Origin: Gammaproteobacteria bacterium
Lineage (GTDB): Bacteria > Pseudomonadota > Gammaproteobacteria > Pseudomonadales > Pseudohongiellaceae
Direction of reading: 5' to 3'
DNA: 64,000 nt
Assembly (NCBI GenBank): GCA_002711845.1
Contig: PASF01000014.1
Location: 62,001-126,000, forward strand
A program made the position numbers and the translations under genes. Shown here piece by piece: positions 36,051 through 44,779 of the stretch; positions within the stretch are counted from its first letter, which is position 1, and every line of letters begins with the position of its first letter. The notes under the pieces are model-generated. The model was given only the letters and a program-made list of their open reading frames with translations, made no database searches and was not told where the DNA came from.

Positions 36051-36782
36051 CTACAGTATTTCCGGGCTGTCTAGAAACAAACCTATGGGCATCTCTGCGC
36101 CATTGATGCTCAGCAGTTGCTCCTGCAGCTGAATGGTGGTCTGCGCCCGACCGTTGCTGAGCCGGGTCCAGCCCTGCTGCCGGTAGACTTCCAGTGCCTC
36201 CGCAGCCGGGCTTTGTGCCAGCGCCAAGGCATTGGCGTCGATCCGTAGCGTCAGCTGCATGTTGCGCAATACGGCGCGCCAGCCCCGCCAGGACGCGTTG
36301 ACGGGCCATCGGGCGCGGGCTTCCAGCCAGTGGTCACCGGCAAACGCGGTAAAACCGGTGATGGCATCAAAATGCAATTGCCCTCGTGAATCAAGACGCA
36401 GTATGCCAGAACCGGAAAAATTGGTCTGCCCGGGCCCTGGCTGTTCGTATGCCGGTAGCAGCCGGATGTCCGCGACGGCAAACAGGGTGTCGTACAGATG
36501 CCACATGATGGGCCCATGATTGACGTGCAGAATGGCGTGCTGTGTCGGCGACGTCAGGCCATCGGCAGAAAACATGCTGCTTGCCGCGCTGAAGTGAATG
36601 TCAGTGCTGAACCAGCCCGCGCGCACGTCTTGGACATCAATGTTGAACGCCTGAGCATTTTCCAGTGCCTGGCGCAGTGGCGGGCGAATCAGCAGTCCGG
36701 TCAGAGGTGGCAGCACCGTGGTGACCAGCAGGATCGGCACCAGTGTCAACAGCAGTGTCAGGATGGCCAGTTTTTTCAGCAT
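36051..36782 (-). CDS. YdgA-like (DUF945-type) envelope protein
   Basis: The 243-residue protein from ATG 36782 ([20 protein letters not shown]) has an N-terminal signal or anchor, then a beta-rich domain. [20 protein letters not shown] is reminiscent of the HGP motif of YdgA/DUF945 proteins. [11 protein letters not shown] and [16 protein letters not shown] support this. YdgA proteins are usually about 500 residues, so this is a short form. Function unknown. No partner gene is adjacent. Confidence 0.68.
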   Translation of the reverse strand: MLKKLAILTLLLTLVPILLVTTVLPPLTGLLIRPPLRQALENAQAFNIDVQDVRAGWFSTDIHFSAASSMFSADGLTSPTQHAILHVNHGPIMWHLYDTLFAVADIRLLPAYEQPGPGQTNFSGSGILRLDSRGQLHFDAITGFTAFAGDHWLEARARWPVNASWRGWRAVLRNMQLTLRIDANALALAQSPAAEALEVYRQQGWTRLSNGRAQTTIQLQEQLLSINGAEMPIGLFLDSPEIL

Positions 36783-37117
36783 GGGGTTTGGAAATGCACC
36801 TGAATGGTTGGCAGGAAAAAACGCTGACATGGTAACAGATTCCGCCGGACGGAGCAGGGCTGCCAGTCAACGGACATCATTGTTGATGATGGGGCTGATC
36901 AATGAACGTTATAACAGTTGAGCTGAGTCACGACCGCGTTATTCGGTTTGCAATAGCATAACCTATTGGCTATCGTTTACCCGCTTTTCATGGAGGTTCC
37001 GTGTGTCTTTTTCTGCCTGTTGCTGGCCGGACATACGTTGTAGTGATGATCTGTTGGAAAAATAAGCAGCATGTAACCGTAATTTGGCATTTTGCATAAG
37101 AATAAGTGAGGAAATTT
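36783..37117. other. Intergenic region upstream of the first TonB receptor
   Basis: No gene is seen in these 335 nt. They are more AT-rich than the surroundings and contain a perfect 6-bp inverted repeat (CAATAG 36951-36956, CTATTG 36963-36968), a possible operator. The stretch before the receptor start (GAGGA at 37108-37112) does not share the leader found before the other two receptors. Confidence 0.5.
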
Positions 37118-40100
37118 ATGTCCAGATGGCTTGGTAGTTTTACAAAAGCCCGTGTTATGACCGGCGTCATGTCCAGCGTCGCCTGTCTGCCCCTGTACGC
37201 TCAGGAGAACACTCAACAAAATGCTCAGGCAGCGCAGTCGGAAGTCGAAGAAGTTGTGGTCACCGGTTCCTATCTGCGCGGCAGCCCACTGGATGCGCCG
37301 TCGCCGGTGCAGTCGGTCGACAGAGCATCAATGGAAGCCCAGGGCGCGTCACAAATCTGGGACGTGATCAAGAACCTGGAGATCAATTCCGGCTCCATTT
37401 CCAACGAAGGTGCCGATGGCAGTAATGCCGCACTGGGCAACCTGTCAGGTACCGCCAATATCAATTTGCGCAACCTGGGTGAGAACTCGACGTTGACACT
37501 GATCAACGGCAAACGCCAGGTTGCGGCCGCGACCACCACGCCCTCGGGGGGCGAATTTGTTGATATCAACACCATTCCTCTGGTCATGGTCGATCGTGTT
37601 GAAGTACTGACCGATGGCGGCTCAGCGCTGTACGGTTCCGATGCTGTGGCCGGTGCGGTCAACATCATCATGCGTACCGATTTTGAGGGCCTTGAAGTTT
37701 ACGGCGACGTGCAGAACATTGAAAGTGCCGGCAGCCGGTTCGACAAAACCGGCAGCGTTATCTGGGGCTGGGCCAATGACACCGGCAGTACCAATCTGGT
37801 GCTGGCCGGTGAAATGTTCCGCCGTGACCCGGTGCCGATTACCGCTGCGCGTTTCTACGACGAGCGCTCCGAGTTCACCGGCGTCGTGGGCGGGCTGGGC
37901 ACGCTGATCAATCAGGGCTCATTCGGTGCGCGGCTGAATCAGGCCTATATCAATCAGGATGCCATTGATCAGGCGATTGCCGAAGGTGGCACCGGTTCAT
38001 TGCGCTACACGGACCCGCTGTGCTCCCAGCTGACGTCGGCGGATGGCTCGCCGCTGTTTACCGGCACCCGCACCGCTCAGCGAGGCGAACCCAGCAGCAG
38101 CTGTCGCGAAGAAGATGCCCAGTGGCGCCTGCTGACCGTCGGCATGGAGCGCGACAGTCTGTCTGCGGCCTTCAGCCACAGTTTTAATGAGGCCGCTGAG
38201 TTCTATTCCTTTGCGCAGTGGTCGCAAAGTGACATCGAACGATCTGATTCAGGCTATGTCACCGCCCGGGGCCCGAGCTTTTTCCTGGCACAGCCCGGTG
38301 CCCATGCCGGTGTGCCGGCCTGGGGTGGCTACGGTATTGGTCAGACTGCGGAGCTGGGCTACTTTGCGCCAGCCGTGGGTTTGAGCCGTCCAACGGCCAA
38401 TGATATCCCCAATGCGCCGATCGCGCTGGCCAATGGCGGCCCCAACGTGCCCATGTCCGGCACGGTGCAGACCGGGAACTTCCCGCGCAGTGGTGGCAAC
38501 ACCAACATGAACACCACCGAAACCATGGGTCTGCAGGCCGGTGTGAAGGGTGAGTTCTATGCGCTGAATGATCGCCGTTTCAACTATGATGTGGGTGTGT
38601 CGTGGAGTGGTACCAGCTTCGAGCTGGAGTACCAGACCTTCCAGCGCGACCGCGCCGAGCTGGCCGTTAATGGCCTGGGCGGCCCCAACTGCACGCCCAA
38701 TGGTGTCAGCGACTTCGATTTCAGAAGTGCGCGCGGTGCTGTGTCGCCAGCATTGCCGACGTTCTGGGATTTCCTGGGTGATACCTTTACTCAGGAGTAC
38801 TTCCCGGGCTTCGTGCACACCACACGGGAAAGCCTGTCGCTGGCGCTGACCAGTAACAATCATGGCCAGGGTGGCTGCGAATTCTACAACCCGTTCCTGA
38901 CCTCGGTGACTGACCCTGATCTGGGCAATTCCCAGGCCCTGCTGGACTGGATGACGCCGACCGTGTTGCGTTCTGACAAACGCAACCAGCTGGCGGTGTT
39001 TGATGCCGTGGTGGCCGGTGAAATGTTCGAAATGGCCGGTGGTATGTCCCAGTTTGCACTGGGGGTGCAATACCGGCAGCAGAACAACAAATCCAATGCG
39101 CCCACGCTGAATGACCCGGGGCTGCCGAATGCCATTCTGGGCTGGGATGCCAATGGCAACGTCGACCAGACGCACTATGTCAGCAACAACTATGAGTGCT
39201 CGCAGTGTATTTTCAACTATGACCTGGATCGTAATGTGCGTGCCGTCTTCTCCGAGTTCTCGCTGCCGTTGCTCAACAATGTCGAGACACAGTTCGCCCT
39301 GCGTTACGAGGATTACGGTGGTTCAGTGGGTGGCGAATTGACACCCAAGGTTGCCGCCAGCTGGCGCCCGGTCGAAGAACTGTTGTTCAGAGGTTCATTC
39401 TCGCAGTCGTTCCGGGCGCCGAACCTGGCCGTCATCGAGGAAGGCCTGGAAGCCGGTCAGGTGACGTTCCGCGATCCATTGCGTAATCAGGCCGTACGCG
39501 CCGGTCTGGCGGCGGTCAATAATGCCAATGCGGAACCCAACACCACCTACAGCGTCGGCGCGCCGGCACCGGATGTGGGCAATGAGTCGGCCAATACGTT
39601 CAGCGCCGGCTTTATCTGGACACCGTATGGGGTGCTCGATGGTCTGAGCGTGACCACTGATTTCTGGCGTTTCGAAGTCAAGGATCGGGTCATGCCGCAA
39701 CCGGCCATCTCATCGATTTCCGGCGAACTGGATGCGTTTTCCGCGGCGGCGACCAATCCGGCCAACTATGTCCTGAACTCATCACTGGCCAACGATGCCG
39801 CTCAGCCCTATGTCGCCTGTGATCCCAACGCGCTGGAAGCGCAATGGGGCAGCGATCCGCAAGCGTCGCAAAACGCAGCCGGGCAGGTTATTGAAGGCTC
39901 GCGACTGGACTGTGTGGTTGACCCCCGCGAGTATGTAGTACCCAACGTGGTGCGCACACAGGGCAGCACAGAAGGTGCCCTGGTGACCATCGTCAGTTCC
40001 ACCATCAATGCCGGTGAAGTGATATCCGATGGTTTTGACCTGAAGCTGGGTTATGACTGGGAGATGGATCTGGGTCGGTTCCGTGCCAGCATGGACTTTA

Positions 40101-40585
40101 CCTACGTCAATCAGTACACCCTGAAAGACGTGCCCGGTCTCGAGCTGGGACTGCTGGAAACCGGTGTGTTTGATGCCGCCGGTACCACGGGTGATGGCAT
40201 CCTGGTGCGCTCACTGCCGGACAAAAAGGGTAATCTGACCCTGAACTGGTCCAGCCATGACCTGCGTCACAGTGTCACCGTGATTAACCGGTTCATTGGC
40301 TCGTATGATGACCTGGCGTATCGCAATACCTTTGAAAACGGTAATGATTACGTACGTTCGGTGGTTCGCGACAAGGTCGACAGCTATAACAGTATTGACC
40401 TGCAGTACAGCTACACCCACCAATGGGCTGACAGCCGACTGGGTACCAGCATCTTTACCATAGGTGCACTGGATGCCTTTAATGCGACGTTGCCGTTCCG
40501 CTATGCCGGCGCCCTGAACTACGATGCTTCGGTGTTTGATGGCCGGGGTCGTCGTTTGTACGCCAGGGCGTTGTTGCAGTTCTGA
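37118..40585 (+). CDS. TonB-dependent receptor, copy 1 of a tandem triplet
   Basis: The 1155-residue outer-membrane receptor has a signal peptide (MSRWLGSFTKARVMTGVMSS, cleavage after PLYAQ). A short acidic linker is followed by EVEEVVVTGSYLRGSPLDAP (plug start). The plug carries INLRNLGENSTLTLINGKRQ and GGSALYGSDAVAGAVNIIMR. A very large 22-strand-type barrel ends GRRLYARALLQF with a C-terminal Phe. Conserved Cys pairs lie in predicted outer loops (CSQCIF near 695, also GPNC and GGCEFY). ATG 37118 with GAGGA 5 nt upstream is chosen over GTG 37106. Such receptors import bulky substrates using TonB energy. The ligand is unknown. Confidence 0.93.
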   Translation: MSRWLGSFTKARVMTGVMSSVACLPLYAQENTQQNAQAAQSEVEEVVVTGSYLRGSPLDAPSPVQSVDRASMEAQGASQIWDVIKNLEINSGSISNEGADGSNAALGNLSGTANINLRNLGENSTLTLINGKRQVAAATTTPSGGEFVDINTIPLVMVDRVEVLTDGGSALYGSDAVAGAVNIIMRTDFEGLEVYGDVQNIESAGSRFDKTGSVIWGWANDTGSTNLVLAGEMFRRDPVPITAARFYDERSEFTGVVGGLGTLINQGSFGARLNQAYINQDAIDQAIAEGGTGSLRYTDPLCSQLTSADGSPLFTGTRTAQRGEPSSSCREEDAQWRLLTVGMERDSLSAAFSHSFNEAAEFYSFAQWSQSDIERSDSGYVTARGPSFFLAQPGAHAGVPAWGGYGIGQTAELGYFAPAVGLSRPTANDIPNAPIALANGGPNVPMSGTVQTGNFPRSGGNTNMNTTETMGLQAGVKGEFYALNDRRFNYDVGVSWSGTSFELEYQTFQRDRAELAVNGLGGPNCTPNGVSDFDFRSARGAVSPALPTFWDFLGDTFTQEYFPGFVHTTRESLSLALTSNNHGQGGCEFYNPFLTSVTDPDLGNSQALLDWMTPTVLRSDKRNQLAVFDAVVAGEMFEMAGGMSQFALGVQYRQQNNKSNAPTLNDPGLPNAILGWDANGNVDQTHYVSNNYECSQCIFNYDLDRNVRAVFSEFSLPLLNNVETQFALRYEDYGGSVGGELTPKVAASWRPVEELLFRGSFSQSFRAPNLAVIEEGLEAGQVTFRDPLRNQAVRAGLAAVNNANAEPNTTYSVGAPAPDVGNESANTFSAGFIWTPYGVLDGLSVTTDFWRFEVKDRVMPQPAISSISGELDAFSAAATNPANYVLNSSLANDAAQPYVACDPNALEAQWGSDPQASQNAAGQVIEGSRLDCVVDPREYVVPNVVRTQGSTEGALVTIVSSTINAGEVISDGFDLKLGYDWEMDLGRFRASMDFTYVNQYTLKDVPGLELGLLETGVFDAAGTTGDGILVRSLPDKKGNLTLNWSSHDLRHSVTVINRFIGSYDDLAYRNTFENGNDYVRSVVRDKVDSYNSIDLQYSYTHQWADSRLGTSIFTIGALDAFNATLPFRYAGALNYDASVFDGRGRRLYARALLQF

Positions 40586-40610
40586 TATCTGGCCACCAAC
40601 GCTGCACAAT

Positions 40611-40654
40611 CAAAAGCCCTGTTGACGATCTGTCAACAGGGCTTTTGGGTTTTT
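40611..40654 (+). terminator. Strong terminator after TonB receptor copy 1
   Basis: A perfect 16-bp stem (CAAAAGCCCTGTTGAC, 40611-40626, with GTCAACAGGGCTTTTG, 40632-40647) has loop GATCT, then GGTTTTT. It means copy 2 needs its own promoter. Confidence 0.93.
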
Positions 40655-40823
40655 AATCGACAACCCGGCACCTTTTTGCGGTGAAGCGAACTTTTAGCTG
40701 GCTTGTCGGTGGCCTTTTGAGGTCTTTATCAATCCTGCCAATATTCCCCATTCCCAGTATTTATGCAGCCTCCAGCGATGCGAACAAGGCCGTATCCGGT
40801 CACCTGGATAAAATGTGTGAACT

Positions 40824-41008
40824 GGTTCAATTTTAATTGCATTGCCCGTTTCAATTGGATACAGTTTGTGTCGATTCCCTGTAGTTCCGGTCAATCTGAA
40901 AGGATGCGAGGCCGGAGTAGTATTGAGTTGCTTGAGTTGTAAAAACACTAAAAAACGCATCTAAGCAGTGCATACGTTTCCAAAAATAATAATCACGGGG
41001 GAATATCC
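40824..41008 (+). promoter_or_regulatory. Duplicated leader of TonB receptor copy 2
   Basis: This segment closely resembles 44615-44779 before copy 3. Shared blocks are ATTGCATTGCCCGTT, CAATT-GATACAGTTT, GATTCCCTG, CCGGAGTAGTA, GAGTTGCTT and AATAATAATCAC before the Shine-Dalgarno. An AATTG/CAATT inverted repeat flanks the block ATTGCCCG. The conserved blocks probably contain the promoter and an operator or a transcribed leader shared by both receptors. No gene lies in 40586-41008. Confidence 0.6.
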
Positions 41009-44000
41009 ATGTCCAAATGGCTTGGTTTCCGAAATAAGACCCTGGTGCTGACCAGTGTGATGTCAGGTGCAGCCTGTCTGCCAGTTTTTGCCCAGGATTC
41101 AGAAGTAGATGTTGAAGAAGTAATAGTCACCGGTTCCTATATCCGTGGCAGCCCTCTGGATGCGCCCTCGCCAGTGACCACTGTTGACAGGGCGTCAATT
41201 GAAGCACAAGGCGCGGCCCAGATCTGGGACGTGATCAAAAACCTCGAAATAAACTCCGGTTCATTCACCAACGAAGGTGCGGGCGAAGGCCAGGCACTGT
41301 CAGGTACCGCCAACGTCAACCTGCGTAACCTGGGTGAGAACTCCACACTGACGCTGATCAATGGCAAGCGCCAGGTATCTGCTGCGACGGTTACCCGAAG
41401 TGGCGGTGAATTTGTTGACATCAATACCATCCCGCTGGTCATGGTTGAGCGCGTTGAAGTGCTCACTGACGGTGGCTCTGCCCTGTATGGGTCGGACGCT
41501 GTGGCAGGTGTGGTCAACGTCATCATGCGCACCCAGTTTGAAGGCCTGGAAGTGTACGGTGATGTGCAGGCGCTGGAAAATGCCACCGATCGCCAGGATA
41601 AAACCGGCAGCGTGATCTGGGGCTGGGCCAGTGACAGCGGCGACACGCATTTTGTATTGTCAGGTGAAATATTCCGACGTGACCCGGTACCCGTCGAGTT
41701 CGGCAATTTCTACGACGAAAACGCCCAGTACACCGGTGTCGTGGGCGGCATGGCGGGTAACATCAGCGCCACCATGGCCAATCCGGCGTTTGGTTCGCGC
41801 ATTAACCCGGCCTACATCAATACCGCACTGACACAGCGTAATATTGCTGAAGGTGGCTCGTCCAACACGGTGCTGACGGATCCGCTGTGTGATGACCTGA
41901 CGTCAGCAGATGGCCGGCCGTTCTTCACCGGCACCCGCACTGACCGTCGTGGTGCCAACAGTGGTACCTGCCGTGAGTTCACCGAAGAGTGGAATTTCAT
42001 GAGTGTGGGCATGGAGCGCGACAGCATCGCTGGCGCCTTTAACCACACCTTTAATGAGAATGCCGAGTTCTATTCGTTCTTCCAGTATTCCGACACCACC
42101 ATCGAACGCTCCGACTCCGGTGCACACGGGTCACGTGGCCCTACCGTGTTCCTGGCAGCACCAGGTTCTCACGCAGGCAACCCTGGCTTCGGTGGCTATG
42201 GCATTGGCATGACCGCAGAACTGGGTTATTACGCCGGCAAGGCTGGGCTGACTCGCCCGACCAGCATCCCGAATGCGCCCAACACGCTCGCCAATGGCGG
42301 TCTGAACGTGCCGTTCTATGCCAGTGTGCAGGACTCCAACACCCCCCGCATGGGCGGTAACACCAATATTACCGAGTCTGAAACGCTCGGTATCCAGGCC
42401 GGTGTCAAAGGCGAGTTTTACGCCTTTAATGATCGCCGTTTCAACTATGACGTGGGTTACTCCTGGAGCGGCACCAGCTTCGAGCAGGAATACCAGACCT
42501 TCCAGCGTGACCGTGCCGAGCTGGCGGTAAACGGTCTGGGTGGTCCCAACTGCACACCTAACGGCATCAGTGACTTCAATTTCCGTGATGAGCCGGGCCC
42601 CTTTGGGGGTGCGATTCCCACCATGTGGAACGTGAGCAACCAGGCGTACTACAAAGGGTACACACAGACCTTCTTCCCGGGTTTTGTATTCACCACCCGT
42701 GAAAGTCTGTCGCTGGCATTGACCAGTAACAACCAGGGCCAGGGTGGCTGCGAGTTCTACAACCCCTTCCTGACGCAGATGACCAATCCGGATCTGGCCA
42801 ACAGCGATGAGCTGATGGCGTGGATGGCGCCGACGGTCAAGCGTGCTGACAAACGCAACAAGCTGGGCGTCATTGACGCGGTTGTGTCGGGTGAGCTGAT
42901 GGAAATGCGTGGGGGCATGGCGCAGTTTGCGGTCGGTGGTCAGTACCGTATGCAGAACAACAAATCCATTGCACCTGCGATGAACCAGCCAGGCCTGGCC
43001 AATGCCATTCTGGAGTGGGGCACCAATGGCGAACCCAATACCACGCATTATGTCAGCAACAACTTCGAGTGCTCTGAGTGTATCTTCAACTACAGCAACG
43101 ACCGCAACGTCTCTGCTGTTTTTGGCGAACTGTCGTTGCCGCTGATTCAGAATGTGGAAACCCAGATAGCACTGCGCTACGAGGATTACGGCGGGAACAT
43201 TGGCAGCGAAGTGACACCCAAGGTGGCGCTGAGCTGGCGTCCGATGGATACGCTGTTGCTGCGTGGCTCCTTCTCGCAGTCCTTCCGCGCGCCCAACGTC
43301 GGTATCGTGGAAGAGGGCCTGGAATCCTCCAGCAACACCTTCCGTGATCCACTGCGTAACCAGGCGGTCCGTGCCGGTCTGGCCGACGTCAGCAATGACA
43401 ACGCGCTGCCCAACTTTACCTATACCCTGGGTGGTCCGGCGCCAGACGTGGGCAATGAGTATGCCGATACCTTCAGTGCCGGGTTTGTCTGGACACCGGC
43501 CGGTCGTCTTGAAGGCCTGAGCCTGACCGCCGATGCCTGGCGTTTTGAGCTGACCGATAAGGTACTGCCGCAGCCCGGTATTTCAGCAATTGCTGACGAA
43601 CTGGCGCTGTTCCAGCAGGCGGCGGCGGACCCTTCAAACTACGTGCTGAACGGGACCATCCCGTCCAGCCGTACTGGCGGATGGGCCAGCCTGGACCAGT
43701 TGACACCTTGTGACCCAAATGCTCTGGCAGCTCAGTTCGGTACCGATCCCAGCACGCAGGGTACACCGGGTGGTGAGACTGGTTTCCGTGATGTACAGCC
43801 AGGCTCACGCCTGGATTGCGTGGTCAATCCGGCGGCCTATCAGATCGAAGGTGTGGTCCGAACCTTTGGCGTGAGCACGGGTTCGCTGACGACCACGCAA
43901 CTGAGCACCATCAACGCCGGCACCATCATCGCTGACGGTATAGACGTGAAGGCCAGTTACGGCTGGACTAATGACCTGGGTCGTTTCCGTCTCGGCCTGG

Positions 44001-44488
44001 ACTACACGCACGTTAATCAGTACACACTGAAGGATGTGCCGGGTCTGGAACTGGGTCTGCTGGAAACCGGCGTGTTTGATGCGGCCGGTACGACCGGTGA
44101 TGGCAACCTGGTGCGTTCATTGCCAGACAACAAGGGCAATATCAGCCTGAGCTGGATGAGCAATGGCAATCACGGTGCTTCCATCATTACGCGGTTCATC
44201 GGTTCGTACAGCGATCTGGCTTACGAAAACACCTTTGCCACCGCCAATGATGAAGTCCGTGCCCTGTTGAGCCGGAAGATTGACAGCTACCAGAGTGTTG
44301 ACCTTCAGTACAACTACACGCATCAGTGGGCCAACCAGGCGTTCGGCACCTCTATTTTCACAGTGGGTGTACTGGATGCGTTTAATGCCGACCTGCCCTA
44401 CCGCGAAGCGGGTGCCATCAACTACGATGCATCGGTGTTTGATGGCCGTGGTCGTCGTTTGTATGCTCGCGCGCTGTTGCAGTTCTGA
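41009..44488 (+). CDS. TonB-dependent receptor, copy 2 of a tandem triplet
   Basis: This 1159-residue paralogue of copies 1 and 3 has signal peptide MSKWLGFRNKTLVLTSVMSG cleaved after VFAQ. A plug starting DVEEVIVTGSYIRGSPLDAP and a barrel ending RRLYARALLQF follow. The plug is almost the same as in copy 1 except for a 3-residue deletion around GEGQALSG. Differences concentrate in loops (for example FNFRDEPGPFGGAIPTMWNV, where copy 1 has a different sequence). Conserved CSECIF (near 688), GPNCTPNG and GGCEFYNPF suggest fixed extracellular disulfides. GGGGGA precedes ATG 41009. It has its own leader and terminator. Confidence 0.93.
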   Translation: MSKWLGFRNKTLVLTSVMSGAACLPVFAQDSEVDVEEVIVTGSYIRGSPLDAPSPVTTVDRASIEAQGAAQIWDVIKNLEINSGSFTNEGAGEGQALSGTANVNLRNLGENSTLTLINGKRQVSAATVTRSGGEFVDINTIPLVMVERVEVLTDGGSALYGSDAVAGVVNVIMRTQFEGLEVYGDVQALENATDRQDKTGSVIWGWASDSGDTHFVLSGEIFRRDPVPVEFGNFYDENAQYTGVVGGMAGNISATMANPAFGSRINPAYINTALTQRNIAEGGSSNTVLTDPLCDDLTSADGRPFFTGTRTDRRGANSGTCREFTEEWNFMSVGMERDSIAGAFNHTFNENAEFYSFFQYSDTTIERSDSGAHGSRGPTVFLAAPGSHAGNPGFGGYGIGMTAELGYYAGKAGLTRPTSIPNAPNTLANGGLNVPFYASVQDSNTPRMGGNTNITESETLGIQAGVKGEFYAFNDRRFNYDVGYSWSGTSFEQEYQTFQRDRAELAVNGLGGPNCTPNGISDFNFRDEPGPFGGAIPTMWNVSNQAYYKGYTQTFFPGFVFTTRESLSLALTSNNQGQGGCEFYNPFLTQMTNPDLANSDELMAWMAPTVKRADKRNKLGVIDAVVSGELMEMRGGMAQFAVGGQYRMQNNKSIAPAMNQPGLANAILEWGTNGEPNTTHYVSNNFECSECIFNYSNDRNVSAVFGELSLPLIQNVETQIALRYEDYGGNIGSEVTPKVALSWRPMDTLLLRGSFSQSFRAPNVGIVEEGLESSSNTFRDPLRNQAVRAGLADVSNDNALPNFTYTLGGPAPDVGNEYADTFSAGFVWTPAGRLEGLSLTADAWRFELTDKVLPQPGISAIADELALFQQAAADPSNYVLNGTIPSSRTGGWASLDQLTPCDPNALAAQFGTDPSTQGTPGGETGFRDVQPGSRLDCVVNPAAYQIEGVVRTFGVSTGSLTTTQLSTINAGTIIADGIDVKASYGWTNDLGRFRLGLDYTHVNQYTLKDVPGLELGLLETGVFDAAGTTGDGNLVRSLPDNKGNISLSWMSNGNHGASIITRFIGSYSDLAYENTFATANDEVRALLSRKIDSYQSVDLQYNYTHQWANQAFGTSIFTVGVLDAFNADLPYREAGAINYDASVFDGRGRRLYARALLQF

Positions 44489-44501
44489 TAGCACGACAGA
44501 T

Positions 44502-44533
44502 AAAAAAGGGCCCCGCTTGCGGGGCTTTTTTTT
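44502..44533 (+). terminator. Terminator after TonB receptor copy 2
   Basis: A GC stem (GCCCC 44510-44514 with GGGGC 44521-44525, extendable by GC pairs into the loop) is followed by eight T, with an A run before it. It starts 14 nt after the stop codon. Confidence 0.88.
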
Positions 44534-44614
44534 GTCTGTGGCAAAGACATTACCTATGGTGATAATGCTTATACTTTTGGTTTATGAGGAGTGAAGATTG
44601 CCGAATTGTGAGCC

Positions 44615-44779
44615 TGTTCAAATTTGATTGCATTGCCCGTTGCAATTAGATACAGTTTTTGCTGATTCCCTGATGTACCGGCAACCCAAGGAAAGCCCGC
44701 CGGAGTAGTAGCGAGTTGCTTTAGCTAATGACGAGTAGAGCAGTACGTTCCTAAAATAATAATCACAGGGGGAATACCC
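44615..44779 (+). promoter_or_regulatory. Duplicated leader of TonB receptor copy 3
   Basis: Homologous to 40824-41008 (see the shared blocks listed there). Here the central block is flanked by ATTGC/GCAAT, and TCAAATTTGA just upstream is a perfect palindrome. The segment ends in AATAATAATCACAGGGGGAA immediately before the copy 3 start. The conserved arrangement with changed bases points to a retained regulatory site. Confidence 0.6.

Noticed and set aside
38249-39175. Minus-strand open frames at equivalent places in receptor copies 1 and 2 (38249-39175 and 42131-43048)
   Set aside because: Their similarity follows from homology of the sense genes. There is no counterpart of equal length in copy 3 and no independent signal.
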